DNA of 64,000 nucleotides. Origin: Dysgonomonas gadei ATCC BAA-286 (lineage in GTDB: Bacteria; Bacteroidota; Bacteroidia; Bacteroidales; Dysgonomonadaceae). A program made the translations under genes and the position numbers. The notes beneath the pieces were generated by a model. The model saw nothing but the letters and a program-made list of their open reading frames with translations, did no database searches and had not been told where the DNA came from. Positions 34,857-43,652 of this stretch are shown piece after piece. How positions within the stretch are numbered: position 1 is the stretch's first letter; the number at the start of each line of letters is the position of its first letter. The stretch is from NCBI RefSeq assembly GCF_000213555.1, contig NZ_GL891984.1:87904-151903 (forward strand), written 5' to 3'.

Positions 34857-35261
34857 ATGAGCAACATTCAGCAAATATTGGAAAAGGAAAAGTCAAACGA
34901 CAAACATATCCGCCTATACCGGATCGATGGGTACTGGCTCGCCTTTGAGCGTTCAGCTTTCAATTTATTCTCGGTCTGCAATGTAGATGTGATTTTCAAG
35001 ATCAAAGACGTTAGGGAAGAAGGAAACAGTATCCTGATTGTCATCGTAAAGGACGGGGAGCCTTGCTTATTCAATCCGCATTTCACGGTTCTCGACAGTT
35101 CAGAGAATGAAGTATTGATCGTCAGTCGTACGATCTGTAAAGGATTTGCATTTTGGAAAGACAGTTTGATTCCGAGATTTAGGAAAAATATTCATCCGGT
35201 TTCAGAAGATGATATTCCTCATATGTTCCAATATTTGAATCTAGAGATGTTGCTATGTTAA
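34857..35261 (+). CDS. Unknown cytoplasmic protein, 134 residues
   Basis: I do not recognise the family. There is no signal peptide. The sequence contains hydrophobic strands around RIDGYWLAFERSAFNLF and VDVIFKIKDV and a mixed C-terminus. It begins 12 bp after the adhesin stop, so translational coupling is likely and the frame is credible. Its neighbours on both sides are exported proteins, which makes a soluble regulator or chaperone conceivable but unproven. Confidence 0.55.
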   Translation: MSNIQQILEKEKSNDKHIRLYRIDGYWLAFERSAFNLFSVCNVDVIFKIKDVREEGNSILIVIVKDGEPCLFNPHFTVLDSSENEVLIVSRTICKGFAFWKDSLIPRFRKNIHPVSEDDIPHMFQYLNLEMLLC

Positions 35262-35325
35262 CAAGAAACGCAAAGGCCGGTATCAAATCCGGTATCTTAA
35301 ATTATAATTTATCAATAAAAATAAA

Positions 35326-35511
35326 ATGGTAATGATTTCCGAAAATTTATCAGATTATATACATATTGTGCGAAGAGATAGAAAAAGAGCGTTGCCTGTG
35401 CTCAGGAAACGTTGCAATAATCCGGTAATAGATATAAGACCTGTACTGATTGGAGGATGTGGTACTATTGTGGTATTTATATTTAGTCTGATAACTTTTA
35501 TGCTGCTATGA
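35326..35511 (+). CDS. Small single-pass membrane protein, 61 residues
   Basis: A short basic N-terminal part (VRRDRKRALPVLRKRC) is followed by one hydrophobic helix at the C-terminus (VLIGGCGTIVVFIFSLITFMLL, split after 20 residues). Its stop overlaps the start of the next gene by ATGA (35508-35511), the usual sign of coupled translation, which supports a real gene. It could be an anchor or an assembly helper for the following barrel protein. No family is recognised. Confidence 0.5.
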   Translation: MVMISENLSDYIHIVRRDRKRALPVLRKRCNNPVIDIRPVLIGGCGTIVVFIFSLITFMLL

Positions 35512-36113
35512 AGACACTCTTTATTTCTATATTGCTTCTTGCAGGTGCATATACGGTAAGTTCTCAAAATATCGGAATACAAGCCGGGATTAGACTCAAT
35601 ACATCTACAGTAAAATATACCGGAGTTGATATAAGCCGTAAAGCGGGCTTTGAAGGAGGTCTATCTTACCAACATTCTATCGGTTTACCTAGCCTGAGTC
35701 TTCGTGCTGCGCTACTTTATTTCAATCAGGAATTCAGTCTGGAAAATGATATGGGAAACAATATTGGAATTACTTATCATTTTATGGAGGATAATCTGAA
35801 GTTGCCGCTGATAGCCGAATGGACGCCGTTTCCGACGAAAATAAAACCTTTTGTACAAACGGGTTTGTATACTTCTTATGCTATCTCAGGCAACATAAAG
35901 GACAGCGACTCCGGGAATAGAATAAAATATGAAAAAGCAGGACACCGGATCGATTATGGAATCGTCATAGGCGCCGGAGTTTATCTGACTCGGCATATTA
36001 TTCTGGATACCAGATATGAACACGGGTTCTCCGGCCGGAATTTAATGCTTGGCGATCAGATTGTCTATGTCTGTAACAAAGGGTATTCAGTCTCATTACG
36101 TTATCTTTTTTAA
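35508..36113 (+). CDS. PorT-family outer-membrane beta-barrel protein
   Basis: This is a 201-residue exported barrel protein with a signal peptide ending SSQ (residue 20). The mature sequence starts NIGIQAGIRLNTSTVKYTG, and further strands follow (LSLRAALLYFNQEF, LKLPLIAEWTPFPTKIKPFVQTG split, VIGAGVYLTRHIILDTRYEHG). It ends with SVSLRYLF, a proper C-terminal beta-signal with Phe. It matches the general outer-membrane beta-barrel family (PorT-like) of Bacteroidota. It overlaps the small membrane-protein gene by 4 bases and is followed after 9 bp by a bactofilin gene. Confidence 0.82.
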   Translation: MKTLFISILLLAGAYTVSSQNIGIQAGIRLNTSTVKYTGVDISRKAGFEGGLSYQHSIGLPSLSLRAALLYFNQEFSLENDMGNNIGITYHFMEDNLKLPLIAEWTPFPTKIKPFVQTGLYTSYAISGNIKDSDSGNRIKYEKAGHRIDYGIVIGAGVYLTRHIILDTRYEHGFSGRNLMLGDQIVYVCNKGYSVSLRYLF

Positions 36114-36122
36114 TATATTGAT

Positions 36123-36545
36123 ATGTTTAATAAATACAGAATAAATAAGGGTTCTAATGGTCAGAATCCGGATTCACGGTCACTAAGTATTCTTTCCGGT
36201 TCTGCAGAACTGAAAGGTGAAATCAAAATAGAAGATGACTTTAGAATAGATGGCAATGTGCATGGAGATATCTATAGCGGCGGTAAAGTAGTTATAGGCA
36301 TTGATGGCTGTGTCAAGGGGAAAATAGTAGGAAAATCAGTTGAAGTTATTGGTAAAATCCTGGGAGATGTGATAGTCTCGGACGTTGTTGTTTTGCGTGC
36401 TTCATCTTATTACGAAGGACAGATAACAGCGCGTAACATAGAGATCGAAGCCGGGGCTAGTTTTTTTGGCAATTGCAGAATGGAAGAAGATGAGATTCTT
36501 AAAGATGCCAAGACTGGTATATTACCAATGGTCGAAAGTGAGTAA
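36123..36545 (+). CDS. Bactofilin
   Basis: This is a cytoplasmic polymer-forming cytoskeletal protein of 140 residues. After a short polar N-terminus the central ~90 residues show the bactofilin beta-helix repeat with Gly-x-(I/V) turns: LSGSAELKGEIKIEDDFRID, then GNVHGDIYSGGKVVIGIDG, CVKGKIVGKSVEVIGKILGD, VIVSDVVVLRASSYYEG, and QITARNIEIEAGASFFGNC. The short C-terminal tail is acidic. Bactofilins mark sites in the cell and recruit envelope machinery. Its location 9 bp behind an outer-membrane barrel gene at the end of the fimbrial operon suggests positioning of the surface structure, which is inference. Confidence 0.93.
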   Translation: MFNKYRINKGSNGQNPDSRSLSILSGSAELKGEIKIEDDFRIDGNVHGDIYSGGKVVIGIDGCVKGKIVGKSVEVIGKILGDVIVSDVVVLRASSYYEGQITARNIEIEAGASFFGNCRMEEDEILKDAKTGILPMVESE

Positions 36546-36631
36546 TAAAAATAGAATAGATACCGCAATGTAGTTTTGTAAAGTCTGTTGTGATTATGTG
36601 AGCTGGGAAGCCAATGTAATCAACCCTGTAA

Positions 36632-36661
36632 CTAACCTTCCCTCCCTCTTGGGAAGGTTAG
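36632..36661. repeat. Perfect 11-bp inverted repeat in an intergenic gap
   Basis: CTAACCTTCCC (36632-36642) pairs exactly with GGGAAGGTTAG (36651-36661) around an 8-base loop. It lies 86 bp after the bactofilin gene. There is no T tract, so it is a weak terminator candidate. CTTCCC-type hairpins of this kind also occur as dispersed intergenic elements in Bacteroidota. The rest of the 260-bp gap (36546-36805) shows no gene and no clear promoter. Confidence 0.5.
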
Positions 36662-36805
36662 CAGAAGGGTAAATAAAATAGCAATAAATGGAGTTAGTAA
36701 ATTTTATTCTAACCGGAATAACTATTTAAGATTGTGGAATTTGTAAATTCCTGTATTTCCCATTTAATCAAGATTCAGTTAAGCAGAAATTAAAGATAGA
36801 ACAGG

Positions 36806-37558
36806 ATGATAAAGAACAGAATTATTTTAACATTAATGAGTGGGCTGCTAGTTGCCATTTCATTACAGGCAGATGGCGGTAAAAGCCGTGATAGAGAAAA
36901 GCCGGAGTCAGAGAGAAAAATTCTCAAGGAAGAGTTTAAGGATAGGATTACCGGATGTGTGATCACTTATGAGTACTATAAAGATCCGGAGGGAAAAAAG
37001 ATACTTCACGGCAAATACAAGCGGCAATGGTCTCTTCCCAGAGAAGACAAGGGTAATTGGTCGGGGCGTGAAGTCATAACGGCAACATTTACAAATAATA
37101 GGTTAAATGGTGTTGTAACCATTAACTGTGAAAAATATAAATGGCAGAGAAAGAGTGAGTTTGTAAAAGGGAAAGGTAGAAAAGTATCGTTAATTCCGGT
37201 GGAATCTTATATCGTTAATAATTTAAAGTTAACTGTAAAGAATGATACACTGGCCGGAACATTCAATTTCGAACTTGGAAACTTGAAATATGAAGCGTTG
37301 GGAAAAGTGAATGAAGCCGGTGAAATGCAGGGAAAGTATACCCTTTATAGAAAAAATATTACCGAACATACAGCCAACCCCCGAAATATAGAATACGACT
37401 GGGTGGTCGAAGAGCAATATATATGCGACCCCGATTATACGTATAAAGACGCTGCACCCAAAGTGGCAGAAGTGGTTCTGGGTTATCCGGGAACTTCCAG
37501 AAGTGAGCAAATACGTATCAAAATACCTAGGCTGCGGTTGAGTATATCTCCAAAGTAA
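36806..37558 (+). CDS. Unknown exported protein, 250 residues
   Basis: I do not recognise the family. A signal peptide is visible (residues ~1-22, ending SLQA). The mature part is highly charged and beta-rich, for example ILHGKYKRQWSLPREDKGNW, FTNNRLNGVVTINCEKYKW, and DTLAGTFNFELGNLKYEALG. The repeated 'G.y......G......l.g' pattern recalls MORN-like or toxin-immunity-type sheet repeats, but that is weak. It starts a second run of three genes (36806-40544) separated from the bactofilin by 260 bp and may have its own promoter. Confidence 0.55.
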   Translation: MIKNRIILTLMSGLLVAISLQADGGKSRDREKPESERKILKEEFKDRITGCVITYEYYKDPEGKKILHGKYKRQWSLPREDKGNWSGREVITATFTNNRLNGVVTINCEKYKWQRKSEFVKGKGRKVSLIPVESYIVNNLKLTVKNDTLAGTFNFELGNLKYEALGKVNEAGEMQGKYTLYRKNITEHTANPRNIEYDWVVEEQYICDPDYTYKDAAPKVAEVVLGYPGTSRSEQIRIKIPRLRLSISPK

Positions 37559-37585
37559 AAATATATCAAGGATTAAATTATTAAT

Positions 37586-39865
37586 ATGAAAAAAAGTAAT
37601 AAATCAAATATATCGTCATCCATATTATTATTGCTGCTCTTGTTGCTAGCTATATTTGTTATGCTTGTTTCCTGTTCTTCGAATAAGATGCGAGGTCAAA
37701 TAGAAATAGAACGGCTTTTCATGCAAACTACAAAGCCTGAAATAGATTTTGTAAATAGCGGAGGACTACAAGGACAAGGCGGACCCCGGACAATATCGGA
37801 AGAAGTATCATTTACAAATCTCGAAGACCAATCTCTGGAAGAGAATGAAGTCTTCGCCAGTCAAGCAACCAAACTAGATACCAGTAAAGTTTATAAGTTA
37901 TCGGAAGTAGTTATAAAAGTAAAATCATATTTTGCACCAGAGCGTGATGGGAAGGTTAATCTTGACTTTAATATCATTGCACCTGTTGATGTATTAGATC
38001 CAAATTGGCGGCTCGTGCTTGTGCCCAAGCTTATAGACGGGGATTCTATTTGTCGGCTAGATACGGTCATTCTTGTCGGAGAAGGCTTCAAAGATAAGCA
38101 AACAGGAGATTATGAGGCCTATGAAGACTTTCTTTCTACCATCGTCGATCCTTCAGCCTACGATTCTTTGTTTGTAAACTGGAAAAGTCTGTATAAAGAA
38201 ATCAATAAAGTACAGCGGCGCAACTATGAAGATTATCGGAATCAATATGAGCTGGTAAGGAACTATGAGAATTGGAAAAAGATGAACGAAATGGAATTCC
38301 TGAGCATGGAGGCCTTGGCTATGCGCCACAAAAAACATATGTATAGCAAATATTGGCGTAAAGCAGAGAATCAGGTAATAAAGAGTAGAGAGAGTGGGAA
38401 AATCTCGGAAGGTATACATGAAAAATATGATCAGAAATATAAGAAAGACTATGTAAATTTTCTGAAAGATGTGTTCTCTTTACAGTGGCTCGATAGTGTT
38501 ACGATTGATCTTAATCTGCATGCACAAAAAGATAGTATCTTAAAGAGAAGTCATGTACCGCGCAAATATCGTGAGATACATGCAAAAAAGCTAACCTTAA
38601 ATGATATGAAGGCAAAAGCTTTTACCCGCGAAGATTCTGCCAGGATAGCAAAGCATCATTATCTGATAGATGAGATTGTATTGAATGAGCTTAATATAAA
38701 CCGTAAAGATGACATTTTTAAAGAAACTGTTGAATTTCCTTACCGGTCCGGTCTGGAAGGATTGAAAATAGATACGACGATTACAGCAGAGAATGATGTT
38801 ATTTACCATTATCGACAGCCGTGGGTAGTAAGGCCGGGTATGAAGAATTTGAAGATAGTCCTGGAATCGAAAGCAGAGGCTATAGATCGTTCTGTATTTG
38901 TATTTCCTACTTCCGATACTCTAACCTATTTTATAGCTTCATTATCACAATTAGCGGATGGAGATCTCGCCACAGACCGCAGGAAATTGCATAAATTCCT
39001 TTTTGACAAAGGAAGTGCACAACCGGATTATAAGACGCGCAAATCATATCAGTTTGATGAGAGTATAAATCAGGGCGTTTTCGATAAATTGGTGGAAGCG
39101 TATAATACTTATGCAGCTAAACCTGAATATTCAGTGGATAGTATAATTATACAATGCAGTGTCGATTTGCAAGGTGATTGGGAGTCTAACTATGAACAAT
39201 CCCTGCGTCGGGGAAATGCAATTTCCGCTTTTTTGAAAAATAAGATTGCGGCACCTATAGTCGTTAAACCTAAAGGGGAAGATTGGAGTTCTTTAGTCAA
39301 AGAAATTCAACTGCGAAATGATTTACCTAATAGAGCAGCCATACTGGATACATTAACAAATGCCGTCTATCCGGACAAATCGGAAGAGGCTATCAAAAAA
39401 ATGTATCCTGAAGATTACAGAATTATCCGGGATGAAATATACCCGAATTTAAATCGTATCGATTATTTTATCGAGCTGTGCAGGACTGATATTGAAAAAG
39501 ATACGATCAGGGTTACTTATCGTGAAGATTATGCAGATGCAATCCGTTTATTGAAAAACGGAGAATACATGGATGCTCTTGAAATCTTGGCGGCTTATGG
39601 CGACTATAATACGGCCTTATGCCTGGTATGTCTGGGATATAACGATAAAGCCTTAACTGTTTTGGATGGATTGCCGGAATCTCCGCAAAATGAGTATTTA
39701 TCGGCTATTATATTTTCCCGTAAAAAAGATGATAAAGAGGCTGCCAAAAGGCTTATAAATGCTTGTAAATTAAATCCTGATCTGTACAATAGAATAAGAT
39801 TGGATTCGGAAGTTAGCGAACTGGCAGACAGAGTCAACTTATGGCCACGGCTAAGTAAATATTAA
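37586..39865 (+). CDS. Large OmpA-like lipoprotein with GEDW motif and C-terminal TPR
   Basis: This is a 759-residue outer-membrane lipoprotein (lipobox ending at Cys30, MLVSC). Residues ~60-200 contain a beta domain (KLSEVVIKVKSYFAPERDG). Residues ~205-330 are charged and helical. Residues ~510-640 match the OmpA-like module seen in DUF3868-linked fimbrial-locus proteins: IIQCSVDLQGDWESNYEQSL, RRGNAISAFLKN, KPKGEDWSSLVKEI, then the DEIYPNLNRIDYFI segment. The terminal ~110 residues look like tetratricopeptide helices (DYADAIRLLKNGEYMDALEI, AAKRLINACKLNPDL). It is probably a structural partner of the surface fibre or its assembly machine. The specific role is unknown. Confidence 0.65.
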   Translation: MKKSNKSNISSSILLLLLLLLAIFVMLVSCSSNKMRGQIEIERLFMQTTKPEIDFVNSGGLQGQGGPRTISEEVSFTNLEDQSLEENEVFASQATKLDTSKVYKLSEVVIKVKSYFAPERDGKVNLDFNIIAPVDVLDPNWRLVLVPKLIDGDSICRLDTVILVGEGFKDKQTGDYEAYEDFLSTIVDPSAYDSLFVNWKSLYKEINKVQRRNYEDYRNQYELVRNYENWKKMNEMEFLSMEALAMRHKKHMYSKYWRKAENQVIKSRESGKISEGIHEKYDQKYKKDYVNFLKDVFSLQWLDSVTIDLNLHAQKDSILKRSHVPRKYREIHAKKLTLNDMKAKAFTREDSARIAKHHYLIDEIVLNELNINRKDDIFKETVEFPYRSGLEGLKIDTTITAENDVIYHYRQPWVVRPGMKNLKIVLESKAEAIDRSVFVFPTSDTLTYFIASLSQLADGDLATDRRKLHKFLFDKGSAQPDYKTRKSYQFDESINQGVFDKLVEAYNTYAAKPEYSVDSIIIQCSVDLQGDWESNYEQSLRRGNAISAFLKNKIAAPIVVKPKGEDWSSLVKEIQLRNDLPNRAAILDTLTNAVYPDKSEEAIKKMYPEDYRIIRDEIYPNLNRIDYFIELCRTDIEKDTIRVTYREDYADAIRLLKNGEYMDALEILAAYGDYNTALCLVCLGYNDKALTVLDGLPESPQNEYLSAIIFSRKKDDKEAAKRLINACKLNPDLYNRIRLDSEVSELADRVNLWPRLSKY

Positions 39866-39887
39866 CAAAATACAAATATAAGACAAT

Positions 39888-40544
39888 ATGAATTATATCA
39901 GAACTATATTGACACTCGGATTCATGGTTGCAGCCTTGACTGCTTTTTCACAAGCGGATTCCAAAAATTCGATAACCTCGGAGTGGGAAAATATATCGCT
40001 AGGTAAGTTGCAAAAGAAACCCCGGTTTAAAGAGCCTATGATTGCTGTTCGTTTTATTTCGGAAGAAGGAGCCCGTTTCCTGCACCTTTCTCTTAAATAC
40101 ATGTTTACAGATGCTGTGTTTGAAGAGGCAGTCCCAGTGGAATATTACAAAAATGAAAAGCTGGAATGCGTTACAGACAAAGGTAAATTTGAACTTCGGG
40201 CAGTACGATATGCCAAAGCCAGAAGGATGAATACTGTTGCTCAGAAAACAGCAGATATAAGGGTTATCTTTGGCGGAGATTTGTCTTTTCTTAGTAATAA
40301 TCTGATAAAAAATTTCACAGTCCATTATGCTCAAGGTTATCAAAATATTGACCTGAATGCAGAAGAAGCGACACACTTACTGGAGGCGTATAATAAATTC
40401 TTGTCAACCTTACCTAAGCCTAAAGAAACACCTCATGTAAAGATCGAAGGCGTAGCGCCAAAGATTGTAAGGCCTGATACGATACAATCCAGTCAAAGCT
40501 CGCTCGACAGGCTCCGTAAGCAGGCAAGAAACTGGCGGAAATAA
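39888..40544 (+). CDS. Unknown exported protein, 218 residues
   Basis: This is the last gene of the plus-strand run, 22 bp after the large lipoprotein. A signal peptide ends near residue 22 (TAFSQ). The mature part has mixed strands (MIAVRFISEEGARFLHLSL) and a basic, Ser/Gln-rich C-terminus (SSQSSLDRLRKQARNWRK). No family is recognised. It converges with the GH78 gene on the other strand across a 129-bp gap in which no strong terminator was seen. Confidence 0.5.
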   Translation: MNYIRTILTLGFMVAALTAFSQADSKNSITSEWENISLGKLQKKPRFKEPMIAVRFISEEGARFLHLSLKYMFTDAVFEEAVPVEYYKNEKLECVTDKGKFELRAVRYAKARRMNTVAQKTADIRVIFGGDLSFLSNNLIKNFTVHYAQGYQNIDLNAEEATHLLEAYNKFLSTLPKPKETPHVKIEGVAPKIVRPDTIQSSQSSLDRLRKQARNWRK

Positions 40545-40673
40545 TCAATCTGGGAGCTTGCAGGAATCTGAATATCAATAAACAAGAAATCTCTCCGCCA
40601 TCTGTTTTCTTTAGGTTCCTGCTTACTCTTATATGGCAAACCGGTATAAATCACCCTTTAGTCAAGTTCCGTC

Positions 40674-43400
40674 TCAATATTTTGAAACAATAAAATAATA
40701 AGATCCGGATGGAACAGTTATTTGATTCGGATTCTTCTTATCTACCGTAATCCCACTTACTTCCTCGAGGGGAATTTCCGATTCGAAAACAATATTTTTC
40801 CCCCATCGCGGAAAGCGTATTGTAGCTGTCGTATTCACAGGAATAAGCACCTTGAGGCAGAAGTTCTCTTCTTTATCGACACTCCAATCCGAGATGATTT
40901 TTCCGTACAAACTATTGTAGGATGCTTTGCAATACCGTAAATCCTGAACCGGTTTAGGCTCTATATAAAAATGCTTCATTCCCGGATTTAATTTATCGGG
41001 TTTTATTCCGGCAAGCGAGTTGTAAAACCATGCGACCACACTGCCAAACATCGGATGGCAATGTCCGCTTCCATTGGGGTCGTCACCGCCCCCATCCCAT
41101 GTTTCCCAAAGAGTGCTGTTCTTGTCATCCATCAGATAGCCATATCCTGTAAAGTCTTTTTGATTCATCAGCTTATACGCGGTATCCTCTCTTCCGTTCT
41201 CGGTTAACGCTTTCAATGTGAGAGGTGTGCCGAATATTCCCGTGTCGAAATGATAGTTGATACTTTCCAGATGTTTTAGCATGGCAGCCAAAACATTATC
41301 CCGTTTATCTTCGGGTACCAGCCCGAATGCAAGAGCATAAGCGTCGGCTCCTTGCTTTCCTTTCCAATAATGACTGGTTGACGGATCATAAAAAGCCTTA
41401 TTGAAATTGCACTTTATAGTTTCCGCCAGAGAGGCAAAGGCTGCTTCATCATCACTCTTGCCCAATACTTTTGCTACATTGGCCATTGTGCTGGCTGTAT
41501 GATAGAAGAAGGCCGTGTTGACAAATTCAGTGGGGATTTCTATCCTGTTGTAAGGTGTACACCAATCGCCCAGACACCATCCCATGGGTTCTTCCCTTAC
41601 CACAAGCCCTCTTTCGTCCGTTCTTGTTTGCAGATATCCTACCCATTGCTTCATTCCACTATAATGTTTTTGCAATATAGAAATATCCCCGTAATGGCAA
41701 AAATAAGCCCATGGTATTATCACATAAGCCGATCCCCATGCGGGACCACCGCCACCGCCGCTGAATGGCGCGGTATGCGGTACATAGCCGGTATTTTTAT
41801 TTTGGGCGTCATCCATATCGTCAATGAATTTGCTGAGAAAACGGGTCATATCGAACGAATATAGCAGGCTCTCCGATATTACCTGTCCGTCGCCTGTATA
41901 CGCCAGCCTTTCTCTGTGCGGATCGCTGCTTATAATCCCTTTAAAGTTTGCATGCATAGTGCGGACCCAGGCTCTGTGTATGCGATTGAAGAGTTCATTC
42001 GAGCACTCGAAACTGCCTGTATTGTCGACATCTGTATAGATAGATTTGACCGTTACGCTGCGTTCCGATATAGAAATGTCTTTTGCTGCTATTTCTATTC
42101 TTCTGAAAGTATGCCATGTGAATTTCGGCTCCCAGGTCTCACTATTTCCTCCTTTCAGTATATAGGTATCTATTTGCCCGTAATCGTAACCCTCTTCGGT
42201 GATGAACCGGAGTTTCAAGGTATCTCCTTTATTTCCTTTAACATTGATGCTACACCATCCCGAAATCGTTTCCGGGAGAGTGAATGTATAAATACTGTCA
42301 CCGGAATTTTTTAACGTAGTGTCTACCGTGCGCATTACCTTTGTGTAAGGTACGGTTTGCGCCATTAATTTGCCGCTCGGAGGGCGAACTTCGAGTGCCG
42401 GTTGCCATGTCTTGTCTTCATATGCTTTACGATTCCACGCCCCCAGATCCAGACGGGCATCATATACTTCCCCCGTAAATATGGCATCGTGTACCAATGG
42501 ACCGGTTGTTACTCTCCACGATTTGTCCGAAACGATCGTTTCCCGGGTTCCATCCTTATATTCTATCTCCAGTTGCAGTATCATTTTGGGCACATCATAC
42601 CACATATATCCTTCGACAATCCGGTCGCGCTGGTTGTACCAGCCATTACCCAGTATTACTCCTATGGCGTTGTTTTCTGTTTTTAAGTTTTTAGTAACAT
42701 CGAATGTATTATAAAACACACGTTGGGTGGATTGGTCGTCGTAATGATACAAAAGGTTTTTGAGTGAACGTCGGTCATAATTGGTAACGGCAGGGGACAA
42801 TACCTGATCTCCTATTTTCTCTCCATTAATATACATTTCGTAAAAACCCAGGCCACTGATATAAGCGATTGCTTTTTTTACGGCTTTGGCGACGGCAAAC
42901 TCTTTCCGGAGATAAGGTGCCGGAAAAATCTGTGTGGAGTCAGCAAACTGATCCACTCTTTGTCCTATCCATTTGGCCTTCCAATCGGAGGGCTGAAGCA
43001 GCCCCATAGTCCAGGTGGCTATATCGCTCCAACCGGAAGGTATACCGGTTTCGTCCCATACCATTACCTTCCAGTACACTTGCGCCTTCGAATTCAGAGG
43101 TATTCCTTTATATCTGATGATCGACCCGGACGATTGTACCTTCCCCGAATCCCAATAGTCACTCTGATCTTTTTCCAGTAAAGAAATATCGCTTGAAACC
43201 AGAATGCGGTATGCTGACTGACTCTTAGCCCTTTTATCTGACGAGAGTTGCCACTTGAGGAGAGGGGTAACACTCTCTATGGACAAAGGTTCTTCCATGT
43301 AGTCACATAATAGGTTTTCAACAAAAATATCTTTCTTTTCGCAGGCGGTAAAAATGACTACAAAAAGTATGATAAGAATATTTTTCTGATTTTTTTTCAT
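40674..43400 (-). CDS. GH78 alpha-L-rhamnosidase (lipoprotein)
   Basis: This is a surface or periplasmic enzyme that removes terminal alpha-L-rhamnose. The 908 residues start with a lipoprotein signal (Cys20, IFTAC). They continue with the N-terminal Ig-like domain (SDYWDSGKVQSSGSIIRYKG), the lectin-like rhamnosidase N domain, the (alpha/alpha)6 barrel and a C-terminal beta domain. The catalytic stretch is SSDPHRERLAYTGDG, with Asp493, Glu497 (expected general acid) and Asp504. In this protein a Ser (492) occupies the place where the second GH78 of this locus has Asp (481), so substrate contacts may differ. The upstream region carries the repeat motif pair shared with the other GH78 and GH97 genes. 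It is the last gene of the PUL. Confidence 0.92.
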   Translation of the reverse strand: MKKNQKNILIILFVVIFTACEKKDIFVENLLCDYMEEPLSIESVTPLLKWQLSSDKRAKSQSAYRILVSSDISLLEKDQSDYWDSGKVQSSGSIIRYKGIPLNSKAQVYWKVMVWDETGIPSGWSDIATWTMGLLQPSDWKAKWIGQRVDQFADSTQIFPAPYLRKEFAVAKAVKKAIAYISGLGFYEMYINGEKIGDQVLSPAVTNYDRRSLKNLLYHYDDQSTQRVFYNTFDVTKNLKTENNAIGVILGNGWYNQRDRIVEGYMWYDVPKMILQLEIEYKDGTRETIVSDKSWRVTTGPLVHDAIFTGEVYDARLDLGAWNRKAYEDKTWQPALEVRPPSGKLMAQTVPYTKVMRTVDTTLKNSGDSIYTFTLPETISGWCSINVKGNKGDTLKLRFITEEGYDYGQIDTYILKGGNSETWEPKFTWHTFRRIEIAAKDISISERSVTVKSIYTDVDNTGSFECSNELFNRIHRAWVRTMHANFKGIISSDPHRERLAYTGDGQVISESLLYSFDMTRFLSKFIDDMDDAQNKNTGYVPHTAPFSGGGGGPAWGSAYVIIPWAYFCHYGDISILQKHYSGMKQWVGYLQTRTDERGLVVREEPMGWCLGDWCTPYNRIEIPTEFVNTAFFYHTASTMANVAKVLGKSDDEAAFASLAETIKCNFNKAFYDPSTSHYWKGKQGADAYALAFGLVPEDKRDNVLAAMLKHLESINYHFDTGIFGTPLTLKALTENGREDTAYKLMNQKDFTGYGYLMDDKNSTLWETWDGGGDDPNGSGHCHPMFGSVVAWFYNSLAGIKPDKLNPGMKHFYIEPKPVQDLRYCKASYNSLYGKIISDWSVDKEENFCLKVLIPVNTTATIRFPRWGKNIVFESEIPLEEVSGITVDKKNPNQITVPSGSYYFIVSKY

Positions 43401-43524
43401 GGATAAAATATATTTAAAGTTTGTTTTTAATTATCAACATCCAACTCAAAAAAGGTGACAAAAATAACAGTTTTTTTAATGGCGTTTGTAGGGGCGAAAC
43501 ATCTTACGCTCCTACAGTTTCACC

Positions 43525-43544
43525 AAAAAGTAACAAAGGTAACA
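43525..43544 (-). promoter_or_regulatory. Proximal repeat motif upstream of GH78 (40674-43400)
   Basis: On the minus strand this reads TGTTACCTTTGTTACTTTTT, the same tandem unit as at 3028-3047. It is 124 bp before the GH78 start codon. Confidence 0.5.
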
Positions 43545-43652
43545 CGGAAAGCAATTAATAATTAAGAATGAAAAATTAAGAACTAACGGTCAGCAGAGCC
43601 AATTAGCTTTTATTAATTAGGAGACTAATGACTTACTACCTAAACCCCATTA

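Noticed and set aside
36632..36661. Rho-independent terminator after the bactofilin gene
   Set aside because: The stem is perfect but lacks a T tract, so it is kept only as an inverted repeat.
16705..40544. Complete integrated mobile element inserted at ssrA and ending after the fimbrial genes
   Set aside because: No direct repeat of the ssrA 3' end was found at a distal boundary, and no mobilisation, replication or transfer genes are present.
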